The notes under the pieces: generated by a model | Databases searched by the model: none | The model's input: the letters and a program-made list of their open reading frames with translations, nothing else | What the model was told of the DNA's origin: nothing | Shown here: positions 18,609 through 26,942 of the stretch, in pieces | How the letters are laid out: each line of letters begins with the position of its first letter | Position numbering within the stretch: the first letter of the stretch is position 1 | Assembly (NCBI GenBank): GCA_905235085.1 | Contig: CAJOKD010000004.1 | Span: 47,069-111,068, forward strand | Direction: 5' to 3' | DNA length: 64,000 nt | From: an uncultured Bacteroidales bacterium | GTDB lineage: Bacteria; Bacteroidota; Bacteroidia; Bacteroidales; UBA932 | Program-made: the position numbers and the translations under genes

Positions 18609-19823
18609 TTATTCCCCGACGAAATAATCCTTCTTTCTGGGAGCCTCGGCTAGACGGTCGGAATAGACCGAAGGCGCCAGGGGGCGCATATTGTAGTGGG
18701 ATGCCATCACCTGGCCGTATGCACCGGCGCTGCGTATGGCTATCCTGTCTCCCCTGCGGCTCTTGGCAAGCACCCTTTCCTTGCCGAAACAGTCCGCGGA
18801 TTCGCAGACCGGGCCCACGACATCATATACCCTATTCTCCCTCTTCGGACCGTCCTCATAGAACGCAGTCACATTCTCAATCTTGTGATAAGCCCCGTAA
18901 AGGGCAGGGCGGATCAAGTCGTTCATACCCGCATCTACCATCAGGAACCTGCGGTTCTCCCCTTTCTTCACATAAAGTACCTCCGTAATGAGGGAACCGG
19001 CCTGTGCCACCAGGGAACGTCCCGGCTCGACGTGGACGGTCTGGTCCGGACGACGGTGAAGGTTGTCGGAGATGGTCTTGAACCAGACCTCGAAATCAGG
19101 TAACGGATTCTCGTCAGGTTCGTCGTAATCCACGCCCAGTCCACCTCCAAGGTCGATGTTCTTGACTTCCATACCGGCAGCCTCGAAGCGGGCTACTATG
19201 TCGTTGACCTTCTCGCACTCGAGCTTGACCACGTCAGCCACTTCCATGATCTGCGATCCGATATGGAACTGAAGTCCGAATACATCTATGTAAGGATTGC
19301 CCAGGACCATCGCCACGGCTTCGTCGAAGTTCCTGTCCGATATCCCGAACTTGTCTTCGTACAGTCCGGTGGTGATATAGTGATGGGTATGAGGGTCTAT
19401 GTTGGGATTGATCCTGAGGCTGACAGGAGCCTTGCGTCCGAGCCTTCTGGCTATGTCACCGACTATTTCTATTTCCTCGAGGGACTCGACCACGAAGGCA
19501 CCGATCCCGACCTGGAAGGCCTGGCATATTTCCTTGTCCGTCTTACCTACCCCGGCAAAGAATATCTTCTTGGGGTCATATCCGCACCCGACGGCGAATT
19601 CTATCTCGTCCCCGCTCACGCAGTCGGCACCTATCCCCCTGGCACTGAGGATATCATTCAGACGGTGGTCGGAATTAGCCTTCAATGAATAATGTACTTG
19701 GATTCCGGTACGCTCCGAGAGACCGGCTACCAGGTCGGCCGTCCTGGTAAACAAGTCTATATCATAATAGTAAAAAGGAGTCGCCACTTTGCAGAAGGCG
19801 GCGTAATCATCGATTTTCAACAT
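18609..19823 (-). CDS. lysA: Diaminopimelate decarboxylase
   Basis: 404 residues. LysA makes L-lysine from meso-diaminopimelate using PLP. Lys48 in HYSLKAN is the PLP Schiff-base residue. The GGGLGVDY and EPGRSLVAQAG motifs bind the cofactor phosphate, and GPVCESADCFGKER supplies the active-site Cys of the opposite subunit. Length and layout are normal. A minus-strand TACATTTG box at 19847-19854 is the probable promoter. Confidence 0.95.
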   Translation of the reverse strand: MLKIDDYAAFCKVATPFYYYDIDLFTRTADLVAGLSERTGIQVHYSLKANSDHRLNDILSARGIGADCVSGDEIEFAVGCGYDPKKIFFAGVGKTDKEICQAFQVGIGAFVVESLEEIEIVGDIARRLGRKAPVSLRINPNIDPHTHHYITTGLYEDKFGISDRNFDEAVAMVLGNPYIDVFGLQFHIGSQIMEVADVVKLECEKVNDIVARFEAAGMEVKNIDLGGGLGVDYDEPDENPLPDFEVWFKTISDNLHRRPDQTVHVEPGRSLVAQAGSLITEVLYVKKGENRRFLMVDAGMNDLIRPALYGAYHKIENVTAFYEDGPKRENRVYDVVGPVCESADCFGKERVLAKSRRGDRIAIRSAGAYGQVMASHYNMRPLAPSVYSDRLAEAPRKKDYFVGE

Positions 19824-19846
19824 AGTCCATCAGATATACAACATTG

Positions 19847-19854
19847 CAAATGTA
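19847..19854 (-). promoter_or_regulatory. -7 box of the lysA promoter
   Basis: TACATTTG on the minus strand about 24 nt upstream of the lysA ATG. No convincing -33 box. Confidence 0.45.
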
Positions 19855-19908
19855 ATCTATTTTTATTAATTTAGCATAGGGTAAAACGACAACCTTGATA
19901 ACCCGACT

Positions 19909-20352
19909 ATGAAAAGAATCTTACAGAGCATATTCAGGAAACCGCTGAGGAGAGCAGTCCGGGTCCTGGAAGAAAAATCCCGCAACCGCTCAGCTTTCGC
20001 AAGGGCGGAAAACGTATTCGAAAAATGGGTCAGCGAACGCAGGTTCACGGAGCCTACCGAATCCAACGAGACTCCCCTGAAGGAAATGGGACTCACCAGC
20101 AGCGAACTCGCTTCCTTCTGCAAGTGGAAGTACGGCAAGACTTTCCTGACCGTAAGGAAAGAACTGAGGATAAGGGAAGCCTGCAGGCTGATGCAGGAAC
20201 ATCCGGAATCAAAGATCGGTGAAATCGGCCATCTGGTCGGAATAGACGACCCGTCCAATTTCAGGCACCAGTTCAAGAGTGTCGAAGGCGTTACACCGAG
20301 CGAATGGAAAGAAAATCAAAAAAAAATCAGAAAAAGTTTGGAAATAGTATAA
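19909..20352 (+). CDS. Short AraC-type DNA-binding protein without sensor domain
   Basis: 147 residues. The C-terminal part has the AraC double helix-turn-helix: LGLTSSELASFC-type first helix pair, then RIREACRLMQEHPESKIGEIG and the signature GIDDPSNFRHQFKSVEGVTPSEWKE. The N-terminal about 40 residues are basic (KRILQSIFRKPLRRAV) and carry no cupin domain. It is therefore a stand-alone DNA-binding module. Target genes are unknown; the ABC operon begins 54 bp downstream from its own promoter. Confidence 0.75.
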   Translation: MKRILQSIFRKPLRRAVRVLEEKSRNRSAFARAENVFEKWVSERRFTEPTESNETPLKEMGLTSSELASFCKWKYGKTFLTVRKELRIREACRLMQEHPESKIGEIGHLVGIDDPSNFRHQFKSVEGVTPSEWKENQKKIRKSLEIV

Positions 20353-20367
20353 TCATTCTTATCTTTG
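20337..20367 (+). promoter_or_regulatory. Promoter of the ABC-GntR-lipoprotein operon
   Basis: TTTG (20337-20340) and TATCTTTG (20360-20367) with exactly 19 nt between them. The -33 box lies inside the last codons of the upstream HTH gene. Confidence 0.7.
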
Positions 20368-20406
20368 CAGTGTACTAATAAACTAACACACTAAACACTC
20401 AAAGAT

Positions 20407-21234
20407 ATGATCGAAATCAGCGACCTCGCCTTCAGCTACGGTAACAACCTGGTACTCAAAGGCATAAGCACAACCCTCGAAGAAGGGAAGATCTACGGCC
20501 TGCTGGGAGAAAACGGTGTCGGAAAGACTACCCTGCTGACCTTGCTCTGCGGACTGAAGAAAGTCCAGGCGGGCAGCATACTCACAGACGGAGAGAATCC
20601 TTTCGACAGAAGCGCATCCCTGCTCGAGAAGCAGTACTACCTCCCGGACGAAGTAGCACCGGTGAATATGAGAGCCGGCAAGTTCGCCCGTGAACAAGGA
20701 GCTTTCCGCAAGGACTACGACCACGACAAGTTCCTCAGCCTTATGGAGGAGTTCGAGAACGATCCTTCCAGGAAGATGTCGCAGATGTCCGCAGGACAGC
20801 TTAAGAAAACCTATCTCTCATTCGCGATTGCCTGCAACAGCAAGTATCTCTTCCTGGACGAACCGACCAACGGCCTGGACATACCTTCCAAGGCCCAGTT
20901 CAGGAACGCAATCCTGAAATACACGTCCGACGATTCCACTATCGTGATATCCACACACCAGGTGAGGGACCTTGAGAACATCATCGATCCGGTGATCATC
21001 CTGGACCGCAGGGACGTACTGCTGAACGCTTCCCTCCAGGAGATTGAAGAGAAACTGTTCTTCGACTACGGAAATGTACTCCATCCGGAGTCTCTGTACA
21101 GCGAGCAGCTGCCGGGCGGATTCATCCAGGTCTACCCGAACACGGAAGGCAAGGAGAGCAAGACCGACATCGAGGCACTCTTCAATGCCACGCACGCTCA
21201 CAAGGACATAATCAAAGGTTTATTCAAGAAATAA
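20407..21234 (+). CDS. ABC transporter ATP-binding protein
   Basis: 275 residues. Walker A GENGVGKTT, the ABC signature MSAGQLKK, Walker B YLFLDEPTNGLD and the switch His in ISTHQVRD are all present. The C-terminal about 70 residues are an accessory extension. It resembles the YtrB/YhcH-type ATPases that work with a GntR regulator of the YtrA type. First gene of a four-gene cassette with a membrane protein, a GntR regulator and a small lipoprotein. Confidence 0.9.
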   Translation: MIEISDLAFSYGNNLVLKGISTTLEEGKIYGLLGENGVGKTTLLTLLCGLKKVQAGSILTDGENPFDRSASLLEKQYYLPDEVAPVNMRAGKFAREQGAFRKDYDHDKFLSLMEEFENDPSRKMSQMSAGQLKKTYLSFAIACNSKYLFLDEPTNGLDIPSKAQFRNAILKYTSDDSTIVISTHQVRDLENIIDPVIILDRRDVLLNASLQEIEEKLFFDYGNVLHPESLYSEQLPGGFIQVYPNTEGKESKTDIEALFNATHAHKDIIKGLFKK

Positions 21235-21249
21235 CAGGAGGAAATCACA

Positions 21250-22077
21250 ATGGATAAGAAATTCAACATCAATCGTTTCGGAAAGTACTTCCTGTACGAC
21301 CTCAAATCGCGCTGGAGCGACCTCGGGATATTCTTCCTGATCTTCGCCCTGTTCCCGTTCATATTATACCTCATATATATGATCTTCGCGACCATCGGTG
21401 GCGGCGGATTGCTCGAGTTGCTCTACGGAGGGAGCGTCAACGGCCCTTCCCTGCCAGTGAGGTTCGCTGTGTTCGCGGTCGTAACCGGAGTATTCGTGAT
21501 AGTATTCCCGGCAAGGGCATATGGTTTCATCACAGACAAGAAAGCCGGTTCTGACTGGCTGATGCTCCCTGCATCGAGAGGGGAGAAATTCTTCTCGATG
21601 ATGATTATCTGCCTGGTCGTCATCCCTGTAGTCTACCTCATTGGATATGGACTCAGCGACTGGCTTCTCTGCCTGCTGGACAAGAGCTGCGGTGATTCGA
21701 TCGCCTTGACGAATGTCAACAGGCTCTCCGAGGATGATTCCTTCCACCTGGTAGGGAACGGCATTCCTCTACTCCTTGCCTGGATGGTCGAATGCATCTC
21801 AGTATTCCTCCTGGGCAGCCTTATATTCAAGAAATGGAAGACCGGCTATACCATCATCGCCCTCTTCGCAATCAACGCCGTACTGAGTACCCTCTTCGCC
21901 TTCGCGATGAGCAACCTGGACTTCAGTTCAGTCGGAGATTTCATAATGAACTGGATGAAGAACAATGCGATGAAGTTGGACCTGCACATCAACCTGTGGC
22001 TGAATGCTTTGCTGATACTGTACATCGGCGGATGCGGAATCTGGTCCTGGTTCCGGCTCAAGAACCAACAACATTAA
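21250..22077 (+). CDS. ABC transporter membrane protein
   Basis: 275 residues with about six hydrophobic segments, the first at IFFLIFALFPFILYLIYMIF and the last at LWLNALLILYIGGCGIWSWF. An ABC-2-like permease that should pair with the ATPase 15 nt upstream. A strong Shine-Dalgarno sequence (AGGAGG, 21237-21242) precedes its ATG, which is unusual in this phylum. It contains PARAYGFITDKKAGSDWLMLPASR, a segment common in Bacteroidetes permeases of this kind. Substrate is unknown; export of a peptide or lipid-active compound is typical of the YtrA-linked class. Confidence 0.78.
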   Translation: MDKKFNINRFGKYFLYDLKSRWSDLGIFFLIFALFPFILYLIYMIFATIGGGGLLELLYGGSVNGPSLPVRFAVFAVVTGVFVIVFPARAYGFITDKKAGSDWLMLPASRGEKFFSMMIICLVVIPVVYLIGYGLSDWLLCLLDKSCGDSIALTNVNRLSEDDSFHLVGNGIPLLLAWMVECISVFLLGSLIFKKWKTGYTIIALFAINAVLSTLFAFAMSNLDFSSVGDFIMNWMKNNAMKLDLHINLWLNALLILYIGGCGIWSWFRLKNQQH

Positions 22078-22089
22078 ACCCTATTCGCT

Positions 22090-22446
22090 ATGGAATTCAA
22101 TTCTCACAAAGCCATATACCTGCAAATCGCGGATACCATCTGCGACAAGATACTCTCAGGCGAACTCAAGCCTGAAGACAGGATCCCTTCCGTAAGGGAA
22201 TATGGCGCCACGATCGGGGTGAACCCCAACACAGTGATGCGTACATACGAAAAACTGACCTCGGAAGGAGTGATATTCAACAAGCGGGGAATCGGATATT
22301 TCATTTCCCCGGAAGCCAGGGACATAGTCCTCGAGAACGACAGGAAGGAATTCCTGGAGGTCGAACTCCCTGCAGTCCTGAGGAAGATGGAGCTGCTCGG
22401 ACTGGATCCGGACGTACTGCTCTCCAAAAGTGATTTGATTATATAA
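22090..22446 (+). CDS. GntR family regulator, YtrA type
   Basis: 118 residues. The N-terminal winged helix is typical of GntR (AIYLQIADTICDKILSGELKPEDRIPSVREYGATIGVNPNTVMRTYEKLTSEGVI). The tail is only about 45 residues, too short for a FadR or HutC effector domain, which places it in the YtrA subfamily. Such regulators usually repress their own ABC operon. The gene lies 12 nt after the permease gene. Confidence 0.9.
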   Translation: MEFNSHKAIYLQIADTICDKILSGELKPEDRIPSVREYGATIGVNPNTVMRTYEKLTSEGVIFNKRGIGYFISPEARDIVLENDRKEFLEVELPAVLRKMELLGLDPDVLLSKSDLII

Positions 22447-22455
22447 GCCAGAAAG

Positions 22456-22701
22456 ATGAAAAAAGCCAAGAATACGATTTCCGCGATTGCGGCTCTTTGT
22501 CTCGCAGCGTGCATCCTGCCATCCTGCTACTTCAAGATAAGTGAAAAGGCAAAGGAAGAACTGATTCAGGAACTCAATGACGGTACCCTGAATTTTGATA
22601 ATGAAGCAGCCGAGGGGGAAGAACCGTTCGAGCTGCAGGAGAGACCGGAGGTACTGGATACACTGGAAGCTATCGACAGCCTGCTCGAAGAAATCCTCTA
22701 G
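22456..22701 (+). CDS. Small acidic lipoprotein
   Basis: 81 residues. A basic start, a hydrophobic stretch and the lipobox LPSC (Cys28) indicate a lipoprotein. The mature part of about 53 residues is strongly acidic (Glu/Asp-rich, NEAAEGEEPFELQE). I do not recognise a family. It is the last gene of the ABC-GntR cassette (9 nt after the regulator), so it may be an accessory to that transporter. It overlaps the convergent pdxB gene by 4 bp. Confidence 0.65.
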   Translation: MKKAKNTISAIAALCLAACILPSCYFKISEKAKEELIQELNDGTLNFDNEAAEGEEPFELQERPEVLDTLEAIDSLLEEIL

Positions 22702-23747
22702 ACGTAGAACTCCCTGCGGTACTGATAGTTGGAACGGAGCTTTTCGAAATCTTCCGGATGCATCCGGAACATAAAGTCATCCGTGAAGATCGGATAGTTG
22801 TACTGCAGGGTTGATGCTATCTCTCCCTGGCTCTTGCCCTTGAAGACCAGTTTGATGGATTCCAGATCGATGATCTCGGTCTTCGGGAAGAACTCGTAGA
22901 GAGGCTCGAAGCCGAAGAACCGGGCCAGGGACCTTACGGACTGAGCGGTACCGTTCTGCTTCCCCTGGTAGGAATACCCTGCGATGTGGGGAGTAGCTAT
23001 GTCCACCATAGACATCAGTTCCCGGTCAATGTCAGGCTCGTTGTTCCAGGTGTCTATTATCACTGGCCCAAGCTTGGGGATAGCTCTCTTCAGGGCTGCC
23101 TCGTCCACCACTTCACCCCGGGACGCATTTATGAAAATCGTCCCGGGATGCATTTTTGCGAAAAACGCATCATCGGCCATACCCCTTGTAGTCTCGTCCA
23201 GAGGAACGTGCATCGTAACTACGTTGGCATTCTCGAGGAGATAATCCAGCGGACAGAATCCGTCCGGACCTTCCATCGCCATCCTCGGCGGGTCGTTTTT
23301 CAGCACCTTGAATCCAAGGGCTCCGGCCATCCTGTCTACTCTCCGGCCTACATTCCCGACCCCTACTATTCCTATCTTTTCTCCGTCAAGACGGATGGAC
23401 TTCCGGGAAGCCACTCCGTACAATGCCGAGAACACATAGTTCATAACACCCCCCGCATTGCAGCCTGCAGCGCTCCTGACACTTATTCCCTTGCTGTTGC
23501 AATATGGGAAATCTATGTGGTCGGTGCCTATCGTGGCGGTTGCAATGAATTTGACCTGGCTCCCCTCGAGCAGTTCGGCATTGCACTTCGTCCTGGTCCT
23601 GATCACCATCGCATCCGCGTCCCTGACATCATCCAGGCAAATTTCCTTTCCGGGCCTGTAAAGCACATCGGCGTAAGGCTCCAGCACTCCCTGGATGAAA
23701 GGAATGGCATCATCGACCACGATCTTGACTCTTCTGTCCATATTCAT
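22698..23747 (-). CDS. pdxB: Erythronate-4-phosphate dehydrogenase
   Basis: 349 residues. PdxB oxidises 4-phosphoerythronate in DXP-independent-branch pyridoxal phosphate synthesis. The D-2-hydroxyacid dehydrogenase fold shows the Rossmann motif GIVGVGNVGRRVD, FINASRGEVVDE with the catalytic Arg, a DTWNNEP Glu, and the catalytic His in TPHIAGYSYQGKQNG, where the last part is typical of PdxB. Start may be at the second ATG (23741). The 5' end overlaps the DUF721 gene by 4 bp, giving a recF-dciA-pdxB transcription unit. Confidence 0.92.
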   Translation of the reverse strand: MNMDRRVKIVVDDAIPFIQGVLEPYADVLYRPGKEICLDDVRDADAMVIRTRTKCNAELLEGSQVKFIATATIGTDHIDFPYCNSKGISVRSAAGCNAGGVMNYVFSALYGVASRKSIRLDGEKIGIVGVGNVGRRVDRMAGALGFKVLKNDPPRMAMEGPDGFCPLDYLLENANVVTMHVPLDETTRGMADDAFFAKMHPGTIFINASRGEVVDEAALKRAIPKLGPVIIDTWNNEPDIDRELMSMVDIATPHIAGYSYQGKQNGTAQSVRSLARFFGFEPLYEFFPKTEIIDLESIKLVFKGKSQGEIASTLQYNYPIFTDDFMFRMHPEDFEKLRSNYQYRREFYV

Positions 23748-24088
23748 TTCAGTATTATTTCCTTGACATATTCCTTCCCCTCACCCTCCTTGATGAAAAG
23801 GTCATCATTCTCGAGACAGGAATTGATTGCCTGGATAAGGGCTGGTTTCTGGAATTCCAGATGGCTCCGCACCATCGAGGAAGAAAGCGTGACACACAGC
23901 TTCCCGTCCCTGAAAAACTTCCGGAGCGAATAACCGGGCACGCCGGATACAGCATCCCAGGCCGCGAAAATCCTCTGCGTATTGTGCCCGGACGAGAGCT
24001 TCATAGAGCGGATGAACATCGGGATTATCTGGTCCATCCCCAAAGCTTCCTTCCTCGGAACACCCTTTATCTTCCTGTATCCAGCCAT
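23744..24088 (-). CDS. DciA-like DUF721 protein
   Basis: 114 residues from the ATG at 24088; a longer frame to 24157 would overlap recF. The DUF721 pattern is visible: IFAAWDAVSGVPGYSLRKFFRDGKLCVTLSSSMVRSHLEFQKPALIQAIN. DUF721 proteins related to DciA help load the replicative helicase DnaB. The gene lies one base after the recF stop, a common Bacteroidetes arrangement of recF followed by DUF721. Confidence 0.85.
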   Translation of the reverse strand: MAGYRKIKGVPRKEALGMDQIIPMFIRSMKLSSGHNTQRIFAAWDAVSGVPGYSLRKFFRDGKLCVTLSSSMVRSHLEFQKPALIQAINSCLENDDLFIKEGEGKEYVKEIILK

Positions 24089-24089
24089 A

Positions 24090-25187
24090 TCAGATCTGCC
24101 TGAAAGTCCCTCCTTCGGCTTCGAAATAAGCCCTGTCGGCGGTGAACCCGTCCACAATGCCAGACATACGCACCTTGTTGCTGTCAGTTATGAATATCTG
24201 CCCGAAATCGTTCCCTGCGACCATTCCCAGGAGATTGGAAATCCTGGTCATATCCAGCTTGTCGAACACATCGTCCAGCAAGAGGATCGGAGGAAATCCA
24301 TAGCGACGCTTCATCAGCTCATACTGGGCGAACTTGAGGGAGACAAGGAATGACTTCTGCTGGCCCTGGGAACCGCACCGGCGGATGGGATAACCGTCCA
24401 TCTTGAATATGAAATCGTCCCTCTGGACCCCTGCAGTAGTATATTTGAACATCCTGTCTTTCTCCCTGGAGGCCTTCAGGATGTCCCTCAGCGAAGCGTT
24501 CCTGACATCGGACCTGTAGGAAACCGACACGGTCTCTTTCTCGCCCGAAAGGGTTCCGTAGTAGCCTGAAATGACCGGTGCAAGGTCTTCCACGAACTTC
24601 TCCCTGGCTGCGAATATCTTCGCGGCGGATTCCTCCATACGCTCGTCGAAGACCGAAAGCAGCCCTTCGTCGGCATCCCCATCCTTGAGAAGCTTGTTGC
24701 GCTGGAAGAGCAGGCGGTTGTAAGCCTGCACCGAAGAAAGATACTCCCCATCCATCTGGGAAAGCACGGAATTGACGAAACGACGCCTGTCATCTCCACT
24801 GTCACTGACAAGGGAAATATCTGAAGGAGAGACTATTACGATAGGGAGCACTCCGATGTGGGAGGATATTCTCTGGTACACTTTATCGTCCCTGCGGACC
24901 TTCTTGTCACCATTGCCGTCAGCCTGTACCGAGAACCTGACATCAGGTCCTGAAGGGAAGGAATACGTGCCGGCGACTGCGAAAGAAGAGGCTCCGTGAC
25001 GGACGCTGAACCTGTCCGATGCGGCAAATGCGCTCTTGGTCATCGACAGGTACCATATCGCATCCAGCAGGTTAGTCTTGCCCTCTCCGTTGCCCCCGGA
25101 AATGCAATTGACATTCGGGGAAAAGGCAAGCTCCTGGAAAGCAATGTTCCTGAAATCCTGTATGACTATCTTCTTGAGAGTCGGCAT
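24090..25187 (-). CDS. recF: DNA repair protein RecF
   Basis: 365 residues. RecF loads RecA at gaps with RecO and RecR. The SMC-like ATPase has Walker A GGNGEGKT (31-38), the RecF signature CGSQGQQKSFLVSLKFAQ, and Walker B ILLLDDVFDKLD. The LRDILKASREKDRMFKYTTAGVQRDDF block is also characteristic. First gene of the recF-dciA-pdxB unit. Confidence 0.95.
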   Translation of the reverse strand: MPTLKKIVIQDFRNIAFQELAFSPNVNCISGGNGEGKTNLLDAIWYLSMTKSAFAASDRFSVRHGASSFAVAGTYSFPSGPDVRFSVQADGNGDKKVRRDDKVYQRISSHIGVLPIVIVSPSDISLVSDSGDDRRRFVNSVLSQMDGEYLSSVQAYNRLLFQRNKLLKDGDADEGLLSVFDERMEESAAKIFAAREKFVEDLAPVISGYYGTLSGEKETVSVSYRSDVRNASLRDILKASREKDRMFKYTTAGVQRDDFIFKMDGYPIRRCGSQGQQKSFLVSLKFAQYELMKRRYGFPPILLLDDVFDKLDMTRISNLLGMVAGNDFGQIFITDSNKVRMSGIVDGFTADRAYFEAEGGTFRQI

Positions 25188-25207
25188 CGTGTGACTGGCT
25201 GATTATG

Positions 25208-25215
25208 CAAATATA
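25208..25215 (-). promoter_or_regulatory. -7 box of the recF promoter
   Basis: TATATTTG on the minus strand about 20 nt upstream of the recF ATG. The intergenic space of 136 bp also holds the divergent promoter of the TPR gene. Confidence 0.5.
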
Positions 25216-25252
25216 ACCATTTTCGACCTAAATGACATAGCGGTTCCAATAA

Positions 25253-25283
25253 TTGGAGGATTCAACAATTTTTTATATTTTTG
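25253..25283 (+). promoter_or_regulatory. Promoter of the TPR protein gene
   Basis: TTGG (25253-25256) and TATTTTTG (25276-25283) with 19 nt between. Confidence 0.55.
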
Positions 25284-25323
25284 CGGTATATTAACGATCG
25301 GTAATAACAAAAACAACGATAAA

Positions 25324-26013
25324 ATGGCAAAGGAAAAAGAAATTTTAAAGGATCAGGAACGTCAGGAAAGGGTGAGTGAAACCGTTTCCAAGACCGACCA
25401 GTTCTTCCGTGAGAACAAGAAGACGATCTATACCATCCTTCTGACCCTCCTCGTGCTGGGTCTTGCATTCATTGCTTGGTACAAGTTCATCTACCAGCCT
25501 AAGTGCGCCGAAGCCACGGCCCAGATGTTCCCTGCAGAAGCCAACTTCCGCAACGGTGAGTACGACCTCGCCCTCAACGGCGACGGCAACGTCCTGGGAT
25601 TCGCTCAGGTCATCGACGAGTACGGCGCCAAGGGCGGCAAGGACGTGTATCTCTATGCCGGACTCTGCGAGCTTCAGCTCGGCAACTACCAGGAAGCCAT
25701 CGATTATCTCAAGAAGTACAAGGGCAAGGACAATATCCTTGCTGCCCGCGCTCTCGCCTGCATCGGCGATGCATACGTTGGCCTCGAGAAATATGGAGAC
25801 GCTCTCAGCTACTTCGAGAAGGCTGCAGGCCTGGCTGACAATATGTTCGCCGCCAGCTACCTCCTGAAGGCCGGTGTAGTCTGCGAGGAGACCGGGGACA
25901 ATGCCAAGGCCCTGTCGTTCTACAAGCAGATCAAGGACAAGTATCCTCAGTCTATGGAAGGCTACGACATCGACAAGTACATCACCCGCATCGAAAGCCA
26001 GGAGGCCAAGTAG
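25324..26013 (+). CDS. Membrane-anchored tetratricopeptide repeat protein
   Basis: 229 residues. A charged N-terminus is followed by one membrane helix (about 36-57, TIYTILLTLLVLGLAFIAWY) and then TPR units. Helix pairs are recognisable at DVYLYAGLCELQLGNYQEAIDYLKKYK, ARALACIGDAYVGLEKYGDALSYFEKAA and SYLLKAGVVCEETGDNAKALSFYKQIKDKYP. The layout resembles the YfgM/AncA-like scaffold proteins of Bacteroidetes. The partner is unknown. It ends just before the YebC gene (one base gap). Confidence 0.82.
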   Translation: MAKEKEILKDQERQERVSETVSKTDQFFRENKKTIYTILLTLLVLGLAFIAWYKFIYQPKCAEATAQMFPAEANFRNGEYDLALNGDGNVLGFAQVIDEYGAKGGKDVYLYAGLCELQLGNYQEAIDYLKKYKGKDNILAARALACIGDAYVGLEKYGDALSYFEKAAGLADNMFAASYLLKAGVVCEETGDNAKALSFYKQIKDKYPQSMEGYDIDKYITRIESQEAK

Positions 26014-26014
26014 T

Positions 26015-26770
26015 ATGGGAAGAGCATTCGAATTCCGTAAGGAGAGAAAGTTCAAGAGGTGGGGTCATATGGCGAAGACCTTCACCAAGATCGGCAAGGA
26101 AATCACCATCGCCGTCAAGCAGGGTGGTGCCGACGTGACCGGCAACCCGAGGCTCCGCGCCCTTATGGCCGAGGCCAGGAGCGAGAATATGCCCAAGGAG
26201 AACGTCGAAAGGGCTATCAAGAAGGCGCTCGAGAAAGACCAGGGTGATTTCAAGGAACTCGTTTACGAAGGCTACGGCCCTCACGGTATCGCTTACCTGG
26301 TGGAAGCCGCTACTGACAACAACACCCGTACGGTTGCTAATGTCAGGAGCTACTTTACCAAGTGCGGAGGTGCCCTGGGTACCAGCGGAAGCGTTTCCTT
26401 TATGTTCGACCACAAATGCGTATTCCGCATCAAGGACCAGGAAGGTCTCGACACCGACGAACTCCAGCTCGAGCTCTGCGACTGCGACGACGATCCCGAG
26501 GTATTCATCGAGGAGCAGGTCGACGAGGATGACAACGTGACCAGGAACATCGTGATATACGGTGCCTACAGTTCCTATGGAGCCATCCAGAAGTTCATCG
26601 AGGACAACGGCTACGAACTCGTATCCGGAGGTTTCGAAAGGATTCCTAACGTGGACCTCAAGGACGTCACGGCCGAACAGCGCGAGACCCTCAACAAGCT
26701 CACAGGGCTTCTCGAGGACGATGACGACGTGACCGCCGTCTACAGCACTATGAAGCCTTCCGAGGACTGA
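26015..26770 (+). CDS. YebC/PmpR family protein
   Basis: 251 residues from the ATG at 26015, one base after the TPR gene stop. The conserved N-terminus (MGRAFEFRKERKFKRWG, AKTFTKIGKEITIAVKQGG, NPRLRALMAEARSENMPKENVERAIKKA) identifies the TACO1/YebC family. These proteins were described as regulators; recent work links them to translation of difficult peptide sequences at the ribosome. Normal length and no extra domain. A strong terminator follows at 26797. Confidence 0.93.
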   Translation: MGRAFEFRKERKFKRWGHMAKTFTKIGKEITIAVKQGGADVTGNPRLRALMAEARSENMPKENVERAIKKALEKDQGDFKELVYEGYGPHGIAYLVEAATDNNTRTVANVRSYFTKCGGALGTSGSVSFMFDHKCVFRIKDQEGLDTDELQLELCDCDDDPEVFIEEQVDEDDNVTRNIVIYGAYSSYGAIQKFIEDNGYELVSGGFERIPNVDLKDVTAEQRETLNKLTGLLEDDDDVTAVYSTMKPSED

Positions 26771-26796
26771 TCCCGGAACGGATGACAGACAGCAAG

Positions 26797-26827
26797 GTGA
26801 TCGGAAAGCCTATGACTTTCCGGTCAC
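26797..26827 (+). terminator. Terminator after the YebC gene
   Basis: GTGATCGGAAAG and CTTTCCGGTCAC form a 12-bp stem (one G-T pair) with a 7-nt loop. The sequence downstream is TATTTGTATTT. Confidence 0.7.
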
Positions 26828-26879
26828 TATTTGTATTTCGCCACATACCGGAATTTTTCGCGTCTTTGCCCTCCTGGAT

Positions 26880-26910
26880 TTTGTCGGAAACGGAAAGAAT
26901 GGTAAATTTG
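26880..26910 (+). promoter_or_regulatory. Promoter of the Na+-decarboxylase operon
   Basis: TTTG (26880-26883) and TAAATTTG (26903-26910), 19 nt apart, 33 nt upstream of the first ATG. Confidence 0.65.
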
Positions 26911-26942
26911 TTGGATAAAACTGATAACAGAAATACTGAAAT

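Noticed and set aside
24089..24157. Longer N-terminus for the DUF721 protein
   Set aside because: It would overlap recF by 68 bp and adds residues without family similarity; the ATG at 24088 gives the usual start one base after the recF stop.
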